A stretch of 64,000 nucleotides of DNA, from the NCBI GenBank assembly GCA_023151255.1, contig JAKLJG010000001.1, positions 28,196-92,195 of the forward strand. The letters are read 5' to 3'. Of this stretch, positions 46,994 to 56,451 are shown piece after piece. Source of the stretch: Cyclobacteriaceae bacterium (GTDB taxonomy: Bacteria; Bacteroidota; Bacteroidia; Cytophagales; Cyclobacteriaceae). Both the position numbers and the translations under genes were made by a program. Each line of letters begins with the position of its first letter. Positions within the stretch are counted from its first letter, which is position 1. Under the pieces are notes generated by a model that was not told the origin of the DNA, searched no databases, and worked only from the letters and a program-made list of their open reading frames with translations.

Positions 46994-48013
46994 GTGAGCA
47001 GTTCAGAAAATTTGTCAGCCATACAATTTGTGGGCACGCAGCGCTCCGGATCAAACCTGTTGCGCGTAATGCTTAACCAGTTACCTGAAATATCGGCACC
47101 ACATCCTCCTCATATTCTCAAAACATTTTTTCCGCTTCTGGAATTGTATGGTGATCTAAGAATTGAAAAAAATTTCAGGTTGTTGGTAGCCGATGTTTGT
47201 GAATGGGTAAACAGAAACCCGGTACCCTGGCAGGATATTGTGTTTAATGCAGAAACCGTGTTTAGGGCGTGTAAACAGCGAAACCTTGTTGAAATTTTCA
47301 GGAGAATTTATGAGATCAAAGCCCGGGAAGAAGGAGCGAGGTATTGGTGTTGCAAAAGCATGGAGAGTGTCTATTATACAAACGAAATAGAAAGTGCAGG
47401 CATTCATCCTTATTACATTTTTATTTATCGCGATGGCCGCGATGTGGCTTTGTCTTTTTTAAAAGCAATTGTAGGCCCGAAACATGTGTATCATCTTGCC
47501 CGGAAATGGAAAATGGAGCAGGAGCTTTCGTTAAAATTAAAGAGCCAGGTGCCGTATGAACGATTTATTGAGGTTCAGTATGAAGAATTACTGGCGCATC
47601 CTCGTAAGGTTTTGGAAGGCATATGTAACAGACTTGAATTAACATTTGATGCGACCATGATGGATTATTTTTATTCAAAGGAGTCGCTTAATACAGCCAA
47701 CTCTGGTGAGATGTGGAAAAACGTGGCTAAGCCAATCTTAAGTAACAACCATCATAAATATTTACGGGAGCTCACTATGACACAAATTGGTATTTTTGAA
47801 GGAGTAGCTCATGAGATGCTAACCCTGTTGGGGTACCCGTTGCTTACGGATGTGAGCAACTTTCGATTAACCGAAGAAGATGTGGAATTGTATAATCAGG
47901 AAAATACCCGTGGAATTCAGGAAGCTTTACGAAAAGCTGATCCACTGGATATTTTAAAACGGGAACCGCAGGAAAGCCTTTTAAAAGAAATAAAAAATCG
48001 CGTTATCCGATGA
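46994..48013 (+). CDS. PAPS-dependent sulfotransferase-like protein
   Basis: A 339-residue protein with a GTG start. The 5'-phosphosulfate loop is TQRSGSNLL and the 3'-phosphate motif is YIFIYRDGRDVALSFL. Such enzymes move sulfate from PAPS to hydroxyl or amine groups. Acceptor unknown. It begins 2 bases after chrA and overlaps the next gene by 4 bases (ATGA), which shows strong translational coupling. Cytosolic. Confidence 0.87.
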   Translation: MSSSENLSAIQFVGTQRSGSNLLRVMLNQLPEISAPHPPHILKTFFPLLELYGDLRIEKNFRLLVADVCEWVNRNPVPWQDIVFNAETVFRACKQRNLVEIFRRIYEIKAREEGARYWCCKSMESVYYTNEIESAGIHPYYIFIYRDGRDVALSFLKAIVGPKHVYHLARKWKMEQELSLKLKSQVPYERFIEVQYEELLAHPRKVLEGICNRLELTFDATMMDYFYSKESLNTANSGEMWKNVAKPILSNNHHKYLRELTMTQIGIFEGVAHEMLTLLGYPLLTDVSNFRLTEEDVELYNQENTRGIQEALRKADPLDILKREPQESLLKEIKNRVIR

Positions 48014-49353
48014 GAATACATTTTGTCCTGCTGATGCTGGCGCTTATCACATGGGCATGTCAGTCATCCTGGCATTCTGATCCGCAAGTAACCTTTGCGA
48101 AAAACAACGTATTACGGCCGCATATCCGGTTTAACTCTATGGATAGTGTATCGGCCTTTATTGAGTATTGGCCTGTACACAACAGGTCCTTAAAGCAGGC
48201 TACAAAGGCTAGTTGGGGTAAGCATCATGAAATAATCCTTGTTAATCTCAAACCCAATACACAGTATGCTTACCGATTGGTTGATGAACGGAACCCGGTC
48301 AATTCGGAAGAATATACTTTTAAAACTGATTCAGTGCCGGAACATATATTGCGGGTTAAAAAAGATAGTATTGATACAACACTTTTTAAAGAGTATATTC
48401 TGATTCGCAGGTTTTTTAAACAAGGGGCCGATGTACTGATTGACGGGGATGGTGATATTGTATGGTACCATGAATACGACACAGCTGTTCGCAGGGCATT
48501 TTCGTGGACTAAGAGTAACACTATTTTATCTATTTATGATTCGGCCCGGATTATGGAAATAGATTTAAAAGGTAACGTGATACTTGATCATGATTTAGAA
48601 AAACTGGGATTGCCGTATAAAGTACATCATGAGGTATTCTATGATCCAGCCGGAAACATTGTTACGATCACCCATGATTCAACCCGTTATGACTTGCGAA
48701 AGTTTGGGGGCGAGAAGAACCAGTACCTTACTGCCGATGGTATTTTGGTGTTATCGAAAGAAGGTAAAATAATTTGGAAGTGGAATCTGCTGCAGGTTGA
48801 AGACCCGTTGAAATTTAAAGGCAAAATTAATCTGAAAGAAAATTGGGGTCATGCAAATTCTATAGCGCTGGATGGGGATGGGAATTACCTTATTTCCTTC
48901 AGGGATTTTAATCAGGTTTGGAAAATAGATAAAAATTCAGGTAAGGTGATGTGGAAATTTGGTGAAAACGGAACCATTATGCCCCCCCAATCCTTGTACA
49001 ATTTTATCCGCCAGCACAGTATTCACTTCAATGCACGGGGAGAATTGATGATGTTTGATAATGGCGAATTAAAGACCCGGCCAAATTCCAGGATATTGTC
49101 CTTTCAAATTGATGAACGCGAAAACTCAGCGAAACCGGTTATTCATGTAGAACTGCCACGGGCCCTGTCATCCTACCGGATGTGCAGTGCCGAAATGATC
49201 GATGAAGGAAAATACCTGGTATGCACCACCCGAAAGGATGCCACAGTAACCGTTGTTAATGATTCAGGAAACATCCTTTGGAAAGTGACCACTGACAATG
49301 CTTCCTATCGCGCGTACTACATCCAAAATCCATTTAAGGATTTTATCCGTTAG
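48010..49353 (+). CDS. Arylsulfate sulfotransferase-like lipoprotein (ASST)
   Basis: A 447-residue lipoprotein (lipobox ITWAC) with a beta-propeller of the arylsulfotransferase family. Segments such as DGDGDIVWYHEYD, HHEVFYDPAGNIVTITHD, WGHANSIALDGDGNYLISFRD and RQHSIHFNARGELMMFDNG mark the propeller blades; the histidines in HHEV and RQHSIHF are likely catalytic. ASST moves sulfate directly between phenols without PAPS. Together with the preceding cytosolic sulfotransferase and ChrA-like protein it forms a sulfate-themed operon. Confidence 0.84.
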   Translation: MRIHFVLLMLALITWACQSSWHSDPQVTFAKNNVLRPHIRFNSMDSVSAFIEYWPVHNRSLKQATKASWGKHHEIILVNLKPNTQYAYRLVDERNPVNSEEYTFKTDSVPEHILRVKKDSIDTTLFKEYILIRRFFKQGADVLIDGDGDIVWYHEYDTAVRRAFSWTKSNTILSIYDSARIMEIDLKGNVILDHDLEKLGLPYKVHHEVFYDPAGNIVTITHDSTRYDLRKFGGEKNQYLTADGILVLSKEGKIIWKWNLLQVEDPLKFKGKINLKENWGHANSIALDGDGNYLISFRDFNQVWKIDKNSGKVMWKFGENGTIMPPQSLYNFIRQHSIHFNARGELMMFDNGELKTRPNSRILSFQIDERENSAKPVIHVELPRALSSYRMCSAEMIDEGKYLVCTTRKDATVTVVNDSGNILWKVTTDNASYRAYYIQNPFKDFIR

Positions 49354-49354
49354 C

Positions 49355-51796
49355 TTACTCACTTCTTAGCGACTTCACCGGATTAGCAAGGGCAGCCTTT
49401 ATCGATTGGTAACTTACGGTAACCCAGGCAATGACAACAGCCAGTAGCCCGGCCAGCAAAAATGTGCCAACATCAAGATTGATCCGGTACGCAAATCCAT
49501 TCAGCCAGTTGCCCATCAGGTACCACGAAAGAGGCACTGCAATCACGAAGGCAATCAAAATAAGTTTTGTAAAGTCTTTAGAAAGGAGAAACACCACACT
49601 CCCTACAGATGCACCCATTACTTTCCTTACGCCAATTTCTTTTGTGCGCAGGCTGGCGGTATAGGCAGCCAATCCGAATAAACCCACACAGGCAATGCAA
49701 ATGGCCAACGCTGAAAAGGTTGCAAATACGGCACCTGCCCGTTGCTCGGCCTCGTAGTTGGCATTCAGGTTTTCATCCAGGAACGAGTATTTCAGTGGTT
49801 GGTCAGTCACTAATTCTTTCCATAAGCCTTCAATTTTTGAGATAGCGCTTTGAACCGCATCCCCTTTAATCCGGATGTAGGCATATCCGATTGCCGGACC
49901 AAACGTTTCAGTACTTTGAATGGTCAGTGGTGTTATGGGGTCGCGAAGCGATTGAAAATTAAAATCTTTAATTACTCCAATAATGGTAAATGTAATGGTT
50001 TGCGTTCCATTTGGACCCCGTTGTATCTGGTTGAGTGTTTGGCCTACAGGATCTACCAGGCCCATCGTTTTTACCGCTGTTTCGTTAAGGATGATAGACA
50101 GCGAATCATTCGTTTCCTTTGAATATCCCCTACCCTCTACAAATTCAAACCCAATAGTTTCTGCCAACTCATCGTCAATCACCATGCTTTTTGTTGTAAG
50201 AATTTCTGAAGAACCTTTTCCTAAAAATTGCGCTCCGAAAAAGTCACCCTGGCGACCGAGCATCGCAAAGGAACCACCGGCTTTTTCAACCTCTGAAAGT
50301 TTTCGAACCTCATCCATGAACGTTTGGGTTTTGGCCTGCAGCGCAAATGCCCGCTCGATTAATAGTACTTGCTCTTTATCAAAACCAAGCGAACGGTTTT
50401 GCATGAATTTCATTTGTCGTGCGATGATTAGTGTGCCAACAATTAGTGAAATGGATATGGTGAACTGAAAAACCACCAGTCCACTGCGCAGCCACGATCC
50501 CCCTGCACTTCCGGTGAAATTGCCCTTCATTACAGCAACCGGGTTAAAGCCGGAAAGTACAAAGGCAGGATAACTGCCCGCCAGGAAGCCCACGCCCAGG
50601 ATAAGTACAACAAGACTTAAAACAATACCCGGTGTAAATTGAAGGCTTAGGTTTTTCTGTGCCAGAATATTGAATCCGGGCAATGCCAGTTGCACCCATA
50701 GCAAGGCCAGCAGGGCTGCAATAAAGCAGATAAGAATGGACTCAATCAAAAATTGCCAGATAAGTTGGTTCTTCAGGGAGCCCATGGTTTTACGAACACC
50801 CACTTCGCGGGCACGTTCGGCCGAACGCGCGGTAGCCAGATTCATGAAGTTAATGCTGGCTATAACAACAATGAGCACAGCAACACCAATTAGGAAATAC
50901 ACATAATTGATATTTCCTCCGGGTTGCATTTTGGCTTCTATGTTGGTTGGATCCAGGTGGATGGAGGAAAGTGGTTGTAAGAAATACCGATACCCGTTCC
51001 CTTCTTTTTTGTAATCCTCCCACGATTTTCCCAGGTCCGATTCAATTTGAGCGGAGGCATAGGTATCGACCATTTTTGGAAATTTTGCCTCCAACTCATT
51101 CGGATTAGTCCCCGGCTTCAGCAACAGGTAAACATGCGCTGAAAAGGTGATGAAATTTACTCGCCTGTCACCAAAGAATTGTTCGTTCCATTTAGTGAGG
51201 AAATCAAACTTCATATGCGAATTGTGTGGTACATCTTCGCAGATTCCGGTTACCTTGAAATTGTTGTTAAAAAAATTAAGCGTTTTGCCTATAGGATCTT
51301 CCGTTCCAAAATAACGGTTAGCAGCCGATTCGGTAAGAACGATATCGTTAACCGTAGTAAAAATTGAATTCACATTTCCTTTCAGCAGCCTGATGTTAAA
51401 CACATTGAAAAAATTAGAGTCTGCTGCCATGATGAAATCTTCTTCGAACTGAATTTTTTCGTCACTCTTTTCGTAGGTTACCAATACATCATTAAACGGA
51501 CCACCCATGCGCACCACCGATTCTACTTCGGGGAAGTCCTCGGGTATTACTTCGGCATAGGAATGAGGAATAAGGGCGTAGTATGTTGAATGATTGGGGT
51601 ACTTTCGTTCGAGGGCTATTTTGTAAATACGATTTGCATTGTGGTGAAAAGTATCGTACGAAAACTCCGTGGTTACAAACAGGGTAATCAGCAGGCAACC
51701 GGCTATTCCTACGGACAAGCCAAAGATGTTAATGAAGGAATAAACACGCTGCTTGATGAGGCTTCGAAATGCCACTTTGAAATAGTTTTTTAACAT
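49355..51796 (-). CDS. MacB/FtsX-type ABC transporter permease
   Basis: An 813-residue membrane protein. Each half has a MacB periplasmic core domain and three FtsX helices (first half LIGVAVLIVVIASINFMNLATARS; second half FSALAICIACVGLFGLAAYTASL). The motif REVGVRKTMGS and its duplicate KEIGVRKVMGA are the conserved intracellular segments. No ATPase gene adjoins it; stand-alone permeases of this kind are common in Bacteroidota. It is convergent with the ASST gene, one base apart. Role: likely lipoprotein or peptide export, or signalling (inference). Confidence 0.88.
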   Translation of the reverse strand: MLKNYFKVAFRSLIKQRVYSFINIFGLSVGIAGCLLITLFVTTEFSYDTFHHNANRIYKIALERKYPNHSTYYALIPHSYAEVIPEDFPEVESVVRMGGPFNDVLVTYEKSDEKIQFEEDFIMAADSNFFNVFNIRLLKGNVNSIFTTVNDIVLTESAANRYFGTEDPIGKTLNFFNNNFKVTGICEDVPHNSHMKFDFLTKWNEQFFGDRRVNFITFSAHVYLLLKPGTNPNELEAKFPKMVDTYASAQIESDLGKSWEDYKKEGNGYRYFLQPLSSIHLDPTNIEAKMQPGGNINYVYFLIGVAVLIVVIASINFMNLATARSAERAREVGVRKTMGSLKNQLIWQFLIESILICFIAALLALLWVQLALPGFNILAQKNLSLQFTPGIVLSLVVLILGVGFLAGSYPAFVLSGFNPVAVMKGNFTGSAGGSWLRSGLVVFQFTISISLIVGTLIIARQMKFMQNRSLGFDKEQVLLIERAFALQAKTQTFMDEVRKLSEVEKAGGSFAMLGRQGDFFGAQFLGKGSSEILTTKSMVIDDELAETIGFEFVEGRGYSKETNDSLSIILNETAVKTMGLVDPVGQTLNQIQRGPNGTQTITFTIIGVIKDFNFQSLRDPITPLTIQSTETFGPAIGYAYIRIKGDAVQSAISKIEGLWKELVTDQPLKYSFLDENLNANYEAEQRAGAVFATFSALAICIACVGLFGLAAYTASLRTKEIGVRKVMGASVGSVVFLLSKDFTKLILIAFVIAVPLSWYLMGNWLNGFAYRINLDVGTFLLAGLLAVVIAWVTVSYQSIKAALANPVKSLRSE

Positions 51797-51923
51797 AAAA
51801 TCGCTGGTTAACCGGCCCGGTTAAAATCAATACTCATGCCTTATTGCAGAATGACCAAACGGGGTAAACGGATTGACTGGACAATGCCATTAATTAAACG
51901 ATTGTTCGAATAAGGGAAAAGTT

Positions 51924-51937
51924 GTCCGCAGGCGGAC
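51924..51937. repeat. GC-rich palindrome GTCCGC-AG-GCGGAC
   Basis: A short GC palindrome in the AT-rich gap between the FtsX-type permease and accD, ten bases after the accD stop codon (on the minus strand). No T-run follows it, so a terminator role is unclear. Confidence 0.35.
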
Positions 51938-51947
51938 GGATGCAGGC

Positions 51948-52790
51948 CTAGTTCTGAAGCATCTTCAACAGGGTTGTTAACCGGTTTTTCAGGTTTCTCC
52001 GGTCAACAATAAAATCCAGAAAACCGTGTTCCAGCACAAACTCAGCACTCTGAAAGCCTTTGGGTAAATCTTTTCCGATGGTTTCGCGTATAACGCGCGG
52101 ACCGGCAAAGCCTATAAGTGCTCCAGGCTCGGCAATATTAAAATCGCCAAGCATGGCGTAAGAGGCCGTAACGCCACCGGTGGTAGGGTCGGTCATTAAT
52201 GAGATATAGGGTATCCTTGCCTCATCCAACTGGGCAATTTTGGCTGATGTTTTGGCCATCTGCATCAGCGAAAGGCCGGCCTCCATCATACGGGCACCGC
52301 CCGATCGGGAAATCATCAGGAAGGGTATTTTATGTTTTAAGGAGTAATCCATCGCCCGGGCAATTTTTTCGCCCACCACCGAGCCCATGGAGCCGCCAAT
52401 AAAACTGAAATCCATACAACCGATAACAATGTCAAGCCCGTTCATCTTGCCATAGGCGGTGCGCACCGCATCTTTAAGTTCGGTTTTTTCCTGGGTTTCT
52501 TTAATGCGCTTCGGGTAAGGTTTCGTGTCTTTAAATTTTAACGGGTCGGCCGACTCCATGTTGGGGTCAAGTTCGGTGAATTCGTTATTGTCGAACAGGA
52601 TTTCAAAATACTCTTTTGAGCCGATGCGAACATGGTAATCTTCCTCGGGCACCACATACGCGTTGTTCTTCAGTTCGCGGGTGTGAATAATCTTTCCACC
52701 GGGTGATTTGAACCACAGGCCGTCCGGCACTTCGCGCTTGGCTTCGGTGGGGGTAAGTATGCCTTTATCGGTACGATTAAACCACGACAT
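51948..52790 (-). CDS. accD: Acetyl-CoA carboxylase carboxyltransferase beta subunit, lacking the zinc ribbon cysteines
   Basis: A 280-residue crotonase-fold subunit. [20 protein letters not shown] and [38 protein letters not shown] segments form the CoA-binding site, and [15 protein letters not shown] completes it. The N-terminus ([20 protein letters not shown]) aligns with the region where E. coli AccD carries its four-cysteine zinc ribbon, but no cysteine is present: W-x-K-S-P-G-G and V-V-P-E-E-D replace CxxC pairs. It is 38 bases downstream of fbaB. Confidence 0.93.
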   Translation of the reverse strand: MSWFNRTDKGILTPTEAKREVPDGLWFKSPGGKIIHTRELKNNAYVVPEEDYHVRIGSKEYFEILFDNNEFTELDPNMESADPLKFKDTKPYPKRIKETQEKTELKDAVRTAYGKMNGLDIVIGCMDFSFIGGSMGSVVGEKIARAMDYSLKHKIPFLMISRSGGARMMEAGLSLMQMAKTSAKIAQLDEARIPYISLMTDPTTGGVTASYAMLGDFNIAEPGALIGFAGPRVIRETIGKDLPKGFQSAEFVLEHGFLDFIVDRRNLKNRLTTLLKMLQN

Positions 52791-52828
52791 GTTTTTCAGT
52801 TTAATTGGAGCATGCCACCAGGTTGATG

Positions 52829-53911
52829 TTAAGCCAGGTCAATGTTTTTATCGAGATACACATCCTGTATGGCATTGAGTATTTCAACACCCTCCTTCAT
52901 GGGTCGTTGAAAGGCCTTGCGTCCTGAAATAAGCCCCATACCACCGGCCCGTTTGTTGATAACGGCCGTGCGAACAGCATCGGCCAGGTCGCTGGTGCCC
53001 TTCGATTCTCCGCCCGAATTGATCAACCCGGCCCGGCCCATATAGCAGTTGGCTACCTGGTAACGGCAAAGGTCAATGGGATGATCGGAGGTGAGTTGCG
53101 AATAAATTCGTTCATCGAGTTTGCCATAGCTGCTGCCCCCGGTATTGAGTGCTTTATATCCTCCATTATTCTCAGCCAGTTTTTGCTTGATGATATCGGC
53201 CTGGATGGTTACACCCAGGTGATTAGCCTGGCCGGTTAAATCGGCCGAAACATGGTAGTCCTTTCCGCCTTGTTTAAAAGCGTTGTTCCGGATGTAGCAC
53301 CACAATATGGTGGCCATGCCCAGTTCGTGGGCGCGTTCAAATGCAGCGGCTACTTCCTGAATCTGGCGGGTGGAGTTATCCGAGCCGAAATAGATGGTCG
53401 CTCCAACGGCAACGGCACCGAGGTTCCAGGCTTCTTCAACCGAGCCGAACATGATCTGATCGTACTTATTTGGGTAGGTTAGCAGTTCGTTGTGATTAAT
53501 CTTTACAATAAAGGGGATGCGGTGGGCATATTTTCTGGACATCAGGGCCAACACTCCGTAGGTTGTGGCCACGGCATTGCAGCCGCCTTCAATGGCAAGT
53601 TTTACAATATTTTCAGGATCAAAGTAAATCGGGTTTTTTGCAAACGAAGCACCAGCACTGTGCTCAATACCCTGGTCGATTGGAAGGATAGAAAGATACC
53701 CGGTACCGCCTAAACGGCCGTTATCAAACAGGGTTTGCAGGCTGCGTAAGGTTTGTGGGTTACGGTTGGATTGGGCGAAGACTCGTTCTACAAAATCGGG
53801 CCCGGGTGCATGTATCTGGCCGGTTGAAATGGTTTTGCTTTTATGGGCGAGCAGGTATTTGGCATCCTTCCCGAGAATCTTCGAAATGTTGGTTTTTGCC
53901 ATAGATTTCAA
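52829..53911 (-). CDS. fbaB: Class I fructose-bisphosphate aldolase
   Basis: A 360-residue DhnA/FbaB-type aldolase that cleaves fructose 1,6-bisphosphate by a lysine Schiff base. The barrel segments include [31 protein letters not shown] and [27 protein letters not shown]. An alternative start three codons in (MAKTNISKI) is equally good. It is likely co-transcribed with accD. Confidence 0.91.
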   Translation of the reverse strand: MKSMAKTNISKILGKDAKYLLAHKSKTISTGQIHAPGPDFVERVFAQSNRNPQTLRSLQTLFDNGRLGGTGYLSILPIDQGIEHSAGASFAKNPIYFDPENIVKLAIEGGCNAVATTYGVLALMSRKYAHRIPFIVKINHNELLTYPNKYDQIMFGSVEEAWNLGAVAVGATIYFGSDNSTRQIQEVAAAFERAHELGMATILWCYIRNNAFKQGGKDYHVSADLTGQANHLGVTIQADIIKQKLAENNGGYKALNTGGSSYGKLDERIYSQLTSDHPIDLCRYQVANCYMGRAGLINSGGESKGTSDLADAVRTAVINKRAGGMGLISGRKAFQRPMKEGVEILNAIQDVYLDKNIDLA

Positions 53912-53977
53912 CTGTGGGGCAACAAAGTTATCAATATTTTAATAGGATGCTAACCGGGTAAAACCCTTAAAAAATAA

Positions 53978-54001
53978 CAAAAAAGCCACTTTTCAGTGGC
54001 T
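53978..54001 (-). terminator. Intrinsic terminator after rplS
   Basis: On the minus strand AGCCACT (54001-53995), GAAA loop, AGTGGCT (53990-53984), then TTTTTTG. It lies 23 bases after the rplS stop and separates it from fbaB. Confidence 0.88.
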
Positions 54002-54024
54002 CGTTGTAGGACTCCGTAAAACAA

Positions 54025-54378
54025 TCAGACTTTTTCTTTAATTCTTGCAGACTTACCCTGGCGGCCCTTCATATAGTAGAGTTTTGCCCTGCGTACACTG
54101 CCTTCTTTTACCATCTCAATTTTGTCAATACTGGGTGAGGTGATGGGGAAAATCCGTTCTACACCAACTCCATTAGAAACTTTACGCACAGTAAAGGTCT
54201 CGCCATTGGTGCCATAACCCCTGCGCTGGATAACAACACCCTGGAATTGCTGTACCCGCTCCTTGTTACCTTCTTTAATTTTAACATGTACGTTTATTGT
54301 GTCACCAGCCTTAAAATCGGGCATTTTCTCACGTACCGAAGCAAATTCCTGCTCTACAACTTTAATTAAATCGGCCAT
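54025..54378 (-). CDS. rplS: 50S ribosomal protein L19
   Basis: A 117-residue ribosomal protein at the 30S-50S interface. [15 protein letters not shown] is the start; a frame from 54465 would only add unrelated residues and would run over the promoter. Conserved motif [13 protein letters not shown] and the C-terminal [20 protein letters not shown] are intact. It follows trmD, as in the classic operon, but has its own promoter in the gap. Confidence 0.96.
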   Translation of the reverse strand: MADLIKVVEQEFASVREKMPDFKAGDTINVHVKIKEGNKERVQQFQGVVIQRRGYGTNGETFTVRKVSNGVGVERIFPITSPSIDKIEMVKEGSVRRAKLYYMKGRQGKSARIKEKV

Positions 54379-54402
54379 AAAAGCTTTTTTCAAAATGGAC
54401 TG

Positions 54403-54432
54403 CAAATATAGGAAACGAGGGCTAGTTGGCAA
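54403..54432 (-). promoter_or_regulatory. Promoter of rplS
   Basis: On the minus strand TTG (54432-54430), 19 bases, then TATATTTG (54410-54403) and CAGTCC. The same TTG-19-TATATTTG pattern precedes rpsP. It lies in the trmD-rplS gap, so rplS can be transcribed without trmD. Confidence 0.65.
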
Positions 54433-54468
54433 TGGAGTGGCCAGAAAATGACCCAAAACCTCCAAATT

Positions 54469-55146
54469 TCAATCAACTATTAATCCAGGCCTTCGTTTAC
54501 GGGTCCTTTCCAACGCTTGTTCATGCTTCCATTCCTCTATTTTGGCATGATCGCCAGAAAGCAAAATTGCAGGCACCTTCCACCCTTTATAGTCGGCAGG
54601 GCGGGTATACACCGGGGGTGCCACTAGCCCGTCCTGGAAGGAATCGCTAAGGGCCGAGGTCTCGTCATTTAACACACCGGGCAGCAAACGGATAACTGCA
54701 TCGGCCACAACGGCTGCAGCCAGTTCACCACCCGAAAGCACATAGTTGCCAATGCTTATTTCACGTGTTACCAGGTGCTCACGCACCCGTTCATCAACGC
54801 CTTTGTAATGACCACACAAAAGAATCAGGTTTTTCTTCAGGCTCAGTTCATTGGCAAGGGGTTGGCTAAACAATTCACCATCCGGGCTCATGTAAATCAC
54901 CTCGTCATACTGGCGCTTCGATTTCAGGTCAGTAATGCATCGATCAATGGGCTCAATCATCAGCACCATGCCGGCTCCACCGCCAAAGGCGTAGTCATCA
55001 ACCGACTGGTGTTTGTCGGTAGCATAATCGCGTAGGTCAATAATGTCAACCGTAACTAAGTTCTTTTGCTGTGCCCGTTTCAGAATGGAATCATTGAATG
55101 GGCTTTCGAGCAAACGGGGCAGGCAGGTGATGATAGAGAGGTGCAT
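54469..55146 (-). CDS. trmD: tRNA (guanine-37-N1)-methyltransferase
   Basis: A 225-residue SPOUT methyltransferase that makes m1G37 in tRNA. The knot motifs [17 protein letters not shown] and [21 protein letters not shown] are intact, and the start [13 protein letters not shown] is standard. It would normally be the third gene of rpsP-rimM-trmD-rplS; here rimM lies 6.8 kb away beyond an inserted island. Confidence 0.95.
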   Translation of the reverse strand: MHLSIITCLPRLLESPFNDSILKRAQQKNLVTVDIIDLRDYATDKHQSVDDYAFGGGAGMVLMIEPIDRCITDLKSKRQYDEVIYMSPDGELFSQPLANELSLKKNLILLCGHYKGVDERVREHLVTREISIGNYVLSGGELAAAVVADAVIRLLPGVLNDETSALSDSFQDGLVAPPVYTRPADYKGWKVPAILLSGDHAKIEEWKHEQALERTRKRRPGLIVD

Positions 55147-55317
55147 TTTTTATTTTTTTGGCGAGAAAAGCACAGATGTAAGATTTTGCGAGCAAAAAAA
55201 AAACAGGTGAAATAGTCTCGAACTTCCTGCCCGTAGGCCTAATTTAGGCGAATTTTTCCGTAAAATTCCAATTTCGGAAAGGTCAAAGGTTCCGGTAAAT
55301 TATACTAAGCAATCTAC

Positions 55318-55327
55318 ATCGAGTTTA
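55318..55327 (+). repeat. 10-bp direct repeat ATCGAGTTTA, left copy
   Basis: The same 10 bases recur at 61893-61902, near the other edge of the inserted AT-rich region. The flanks differ by one base on each side (TAC versus TAT before, A versus T after). It is a candidate target-site duplication or attachment-like sequence. Confidence 0.35.
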
Positions 55328-55356
55328 ACTATGGTAAGATATTCTAAGAGTAGGTT

Positions 55357-55390
55357 CCATAAGACAGAGTCTTATGGTTGTTATTTTTTC
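55357..55390 (+). terminator. Terminator-like hairpin upstream of the SPASM maturase
   Basis: Perfect 9-bp stem CCATAAGAC (55357-55365) and GTCTTATGG (55369-55377), 3-base loop, then TTGTTATTTTTT. No upstream plus-strand gene is supported; only a 29-codon frame from an ATG at 55331 runs through it and overlaps the next gene. It may attenuate gwsS or be the remnant terminator of a lost gene. Confidence 0.5.
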
Positions 55391-55431
55391 TATAAGCCTT
55401 TATCCTTAACCTTTAAGTGAACCCGTCAATT

Positions 55432-56451
55432 ATGGACTATTCAAAATATTTAATATTATTTTCTTGTTGTATCCCGGTAAAAGGTGCCAGACGAAGTTTG
55501 ATTTGCGATCTGGGAAATGAGAGATATGATTTTATACCAAATGCACTTTACGAAATACTAACTTATAGTAGAGAAAAAACTCTTGGTGAGCTGAAAGAGA
55601 TGGTGGGCAGTGAAAATCAAATATATTTTAAGGAGTATATTGATTTCCTTATCGTGAATGAATACTGTTTTTTGACAGATGAGCCTGAGTTATTTCCAAA
55701 TCTAGAATTGGATTGTAAGAGCCCAAATCAAATAACGAATTGCATCGTAGATTCAACAGAATTCTCGAATCATGATTTTAATTTAATCAGTAAAGAATTG
55801 GATTCTGTTGGATGCATTGCATTGCAACTCCGATTTTTTTATTCACCTGATTTAGAATACCTTGAAAGTCTTCTTGCTAATTTTCAAGAAAGTAGACTCA
55901 GATCAATTGAGGTTTTAATAAAATGGTCCCCATTTTATAAAACGGAAAAACTAGTTGATTTGGTTAAAGCTAACGTCAGGATTAGTCACTTATTTCTAAC
56001 CTCATCACCAAAAAATAATGTTCATGGCCCTATTGATCATAGTCGTAAGGAATGCATTTTCTTTGTTCAACAAGAAGTAAGTTCTTCTGCTTGTTGCGGA
56101 TTTGTCAAAGAATCAAATTTTATAACGAATATTTCAATCTTTACTGAATCCAAAAACTTTAATTCTTGTCTAAATCGCAAGATAGGTATTGATATTTATG
56201 GAAATGTGAAGAATTGCCCCGCATCAATTGAGTCATTTGGAGTTTTGAAACCTAATATCATAAAGAAAATAATTGAAAATCAGGAGTTTAAAAGAGTCTG
56301 GTTAATAACAAAGGATCATATAGACATCTGTAAAGATTGTGAGTTTCGATATATTTGTACAGACTGTAGAGTTTTTATACAGAATAAACAAGATTTATTT
56401 TCAAAACCTTCCAAGTGTGATTATAATCCATACAAAGCATTATGGGCTTAA
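55432..56451 (+). CDS. Grasp-with-spasm-type SPASM-domain peptide maturase (GwsS-like)
   Basis: A 339-residue protein of the SPASM maturase group found with ATP-grasp peptide ligases. The C-terminal SPASM ligands for two [4Fe-4S] clusters are present: SCLNRKIGIDIYGNVKNCP, then ICKDCEFRYICTDCRVF and PSKCDYNPY. It lacks the radical-SAM CxxxCxxC motif, as expected for this family. The N-terminus (YLILFSCCIPVKGARRS) and the final NPYKALWA match it. No ATP-grasp partner lies nearby. The start at 55432 (MDYSKY) is preferred to a GTG at 55417. The next gene overlaps its stop. Confidence 0.82.
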   Translation: MDYSKYLILFSCCIPVKGARRSLICDLGNERYDFIPNALYEILTYSREKTLGELKEMVGSENQIYFKEYIDFLIVNEYCFLTDEPELFPNLELDCKSPNQITNCIVDSTEFSNHDFNLISKELDSVGCIALQLRFFYSPDLEYLESLLANFQESRLRSIEVLIKWSPFYKTEKLVDLVKANVRISHLFLTSSPKNNVHGPIDHSRKECIFFVQQEVSSSACCGFVKESNFITNISIFTESKNFNSCLNRKIGIDIYGNVKNCPASIESFGVLKPNIIKKIIENQEFKRVWLITKDHIDICKDCEFRYICTDCRVFIQNKQDLFSKPSKCDYNPYKALWA

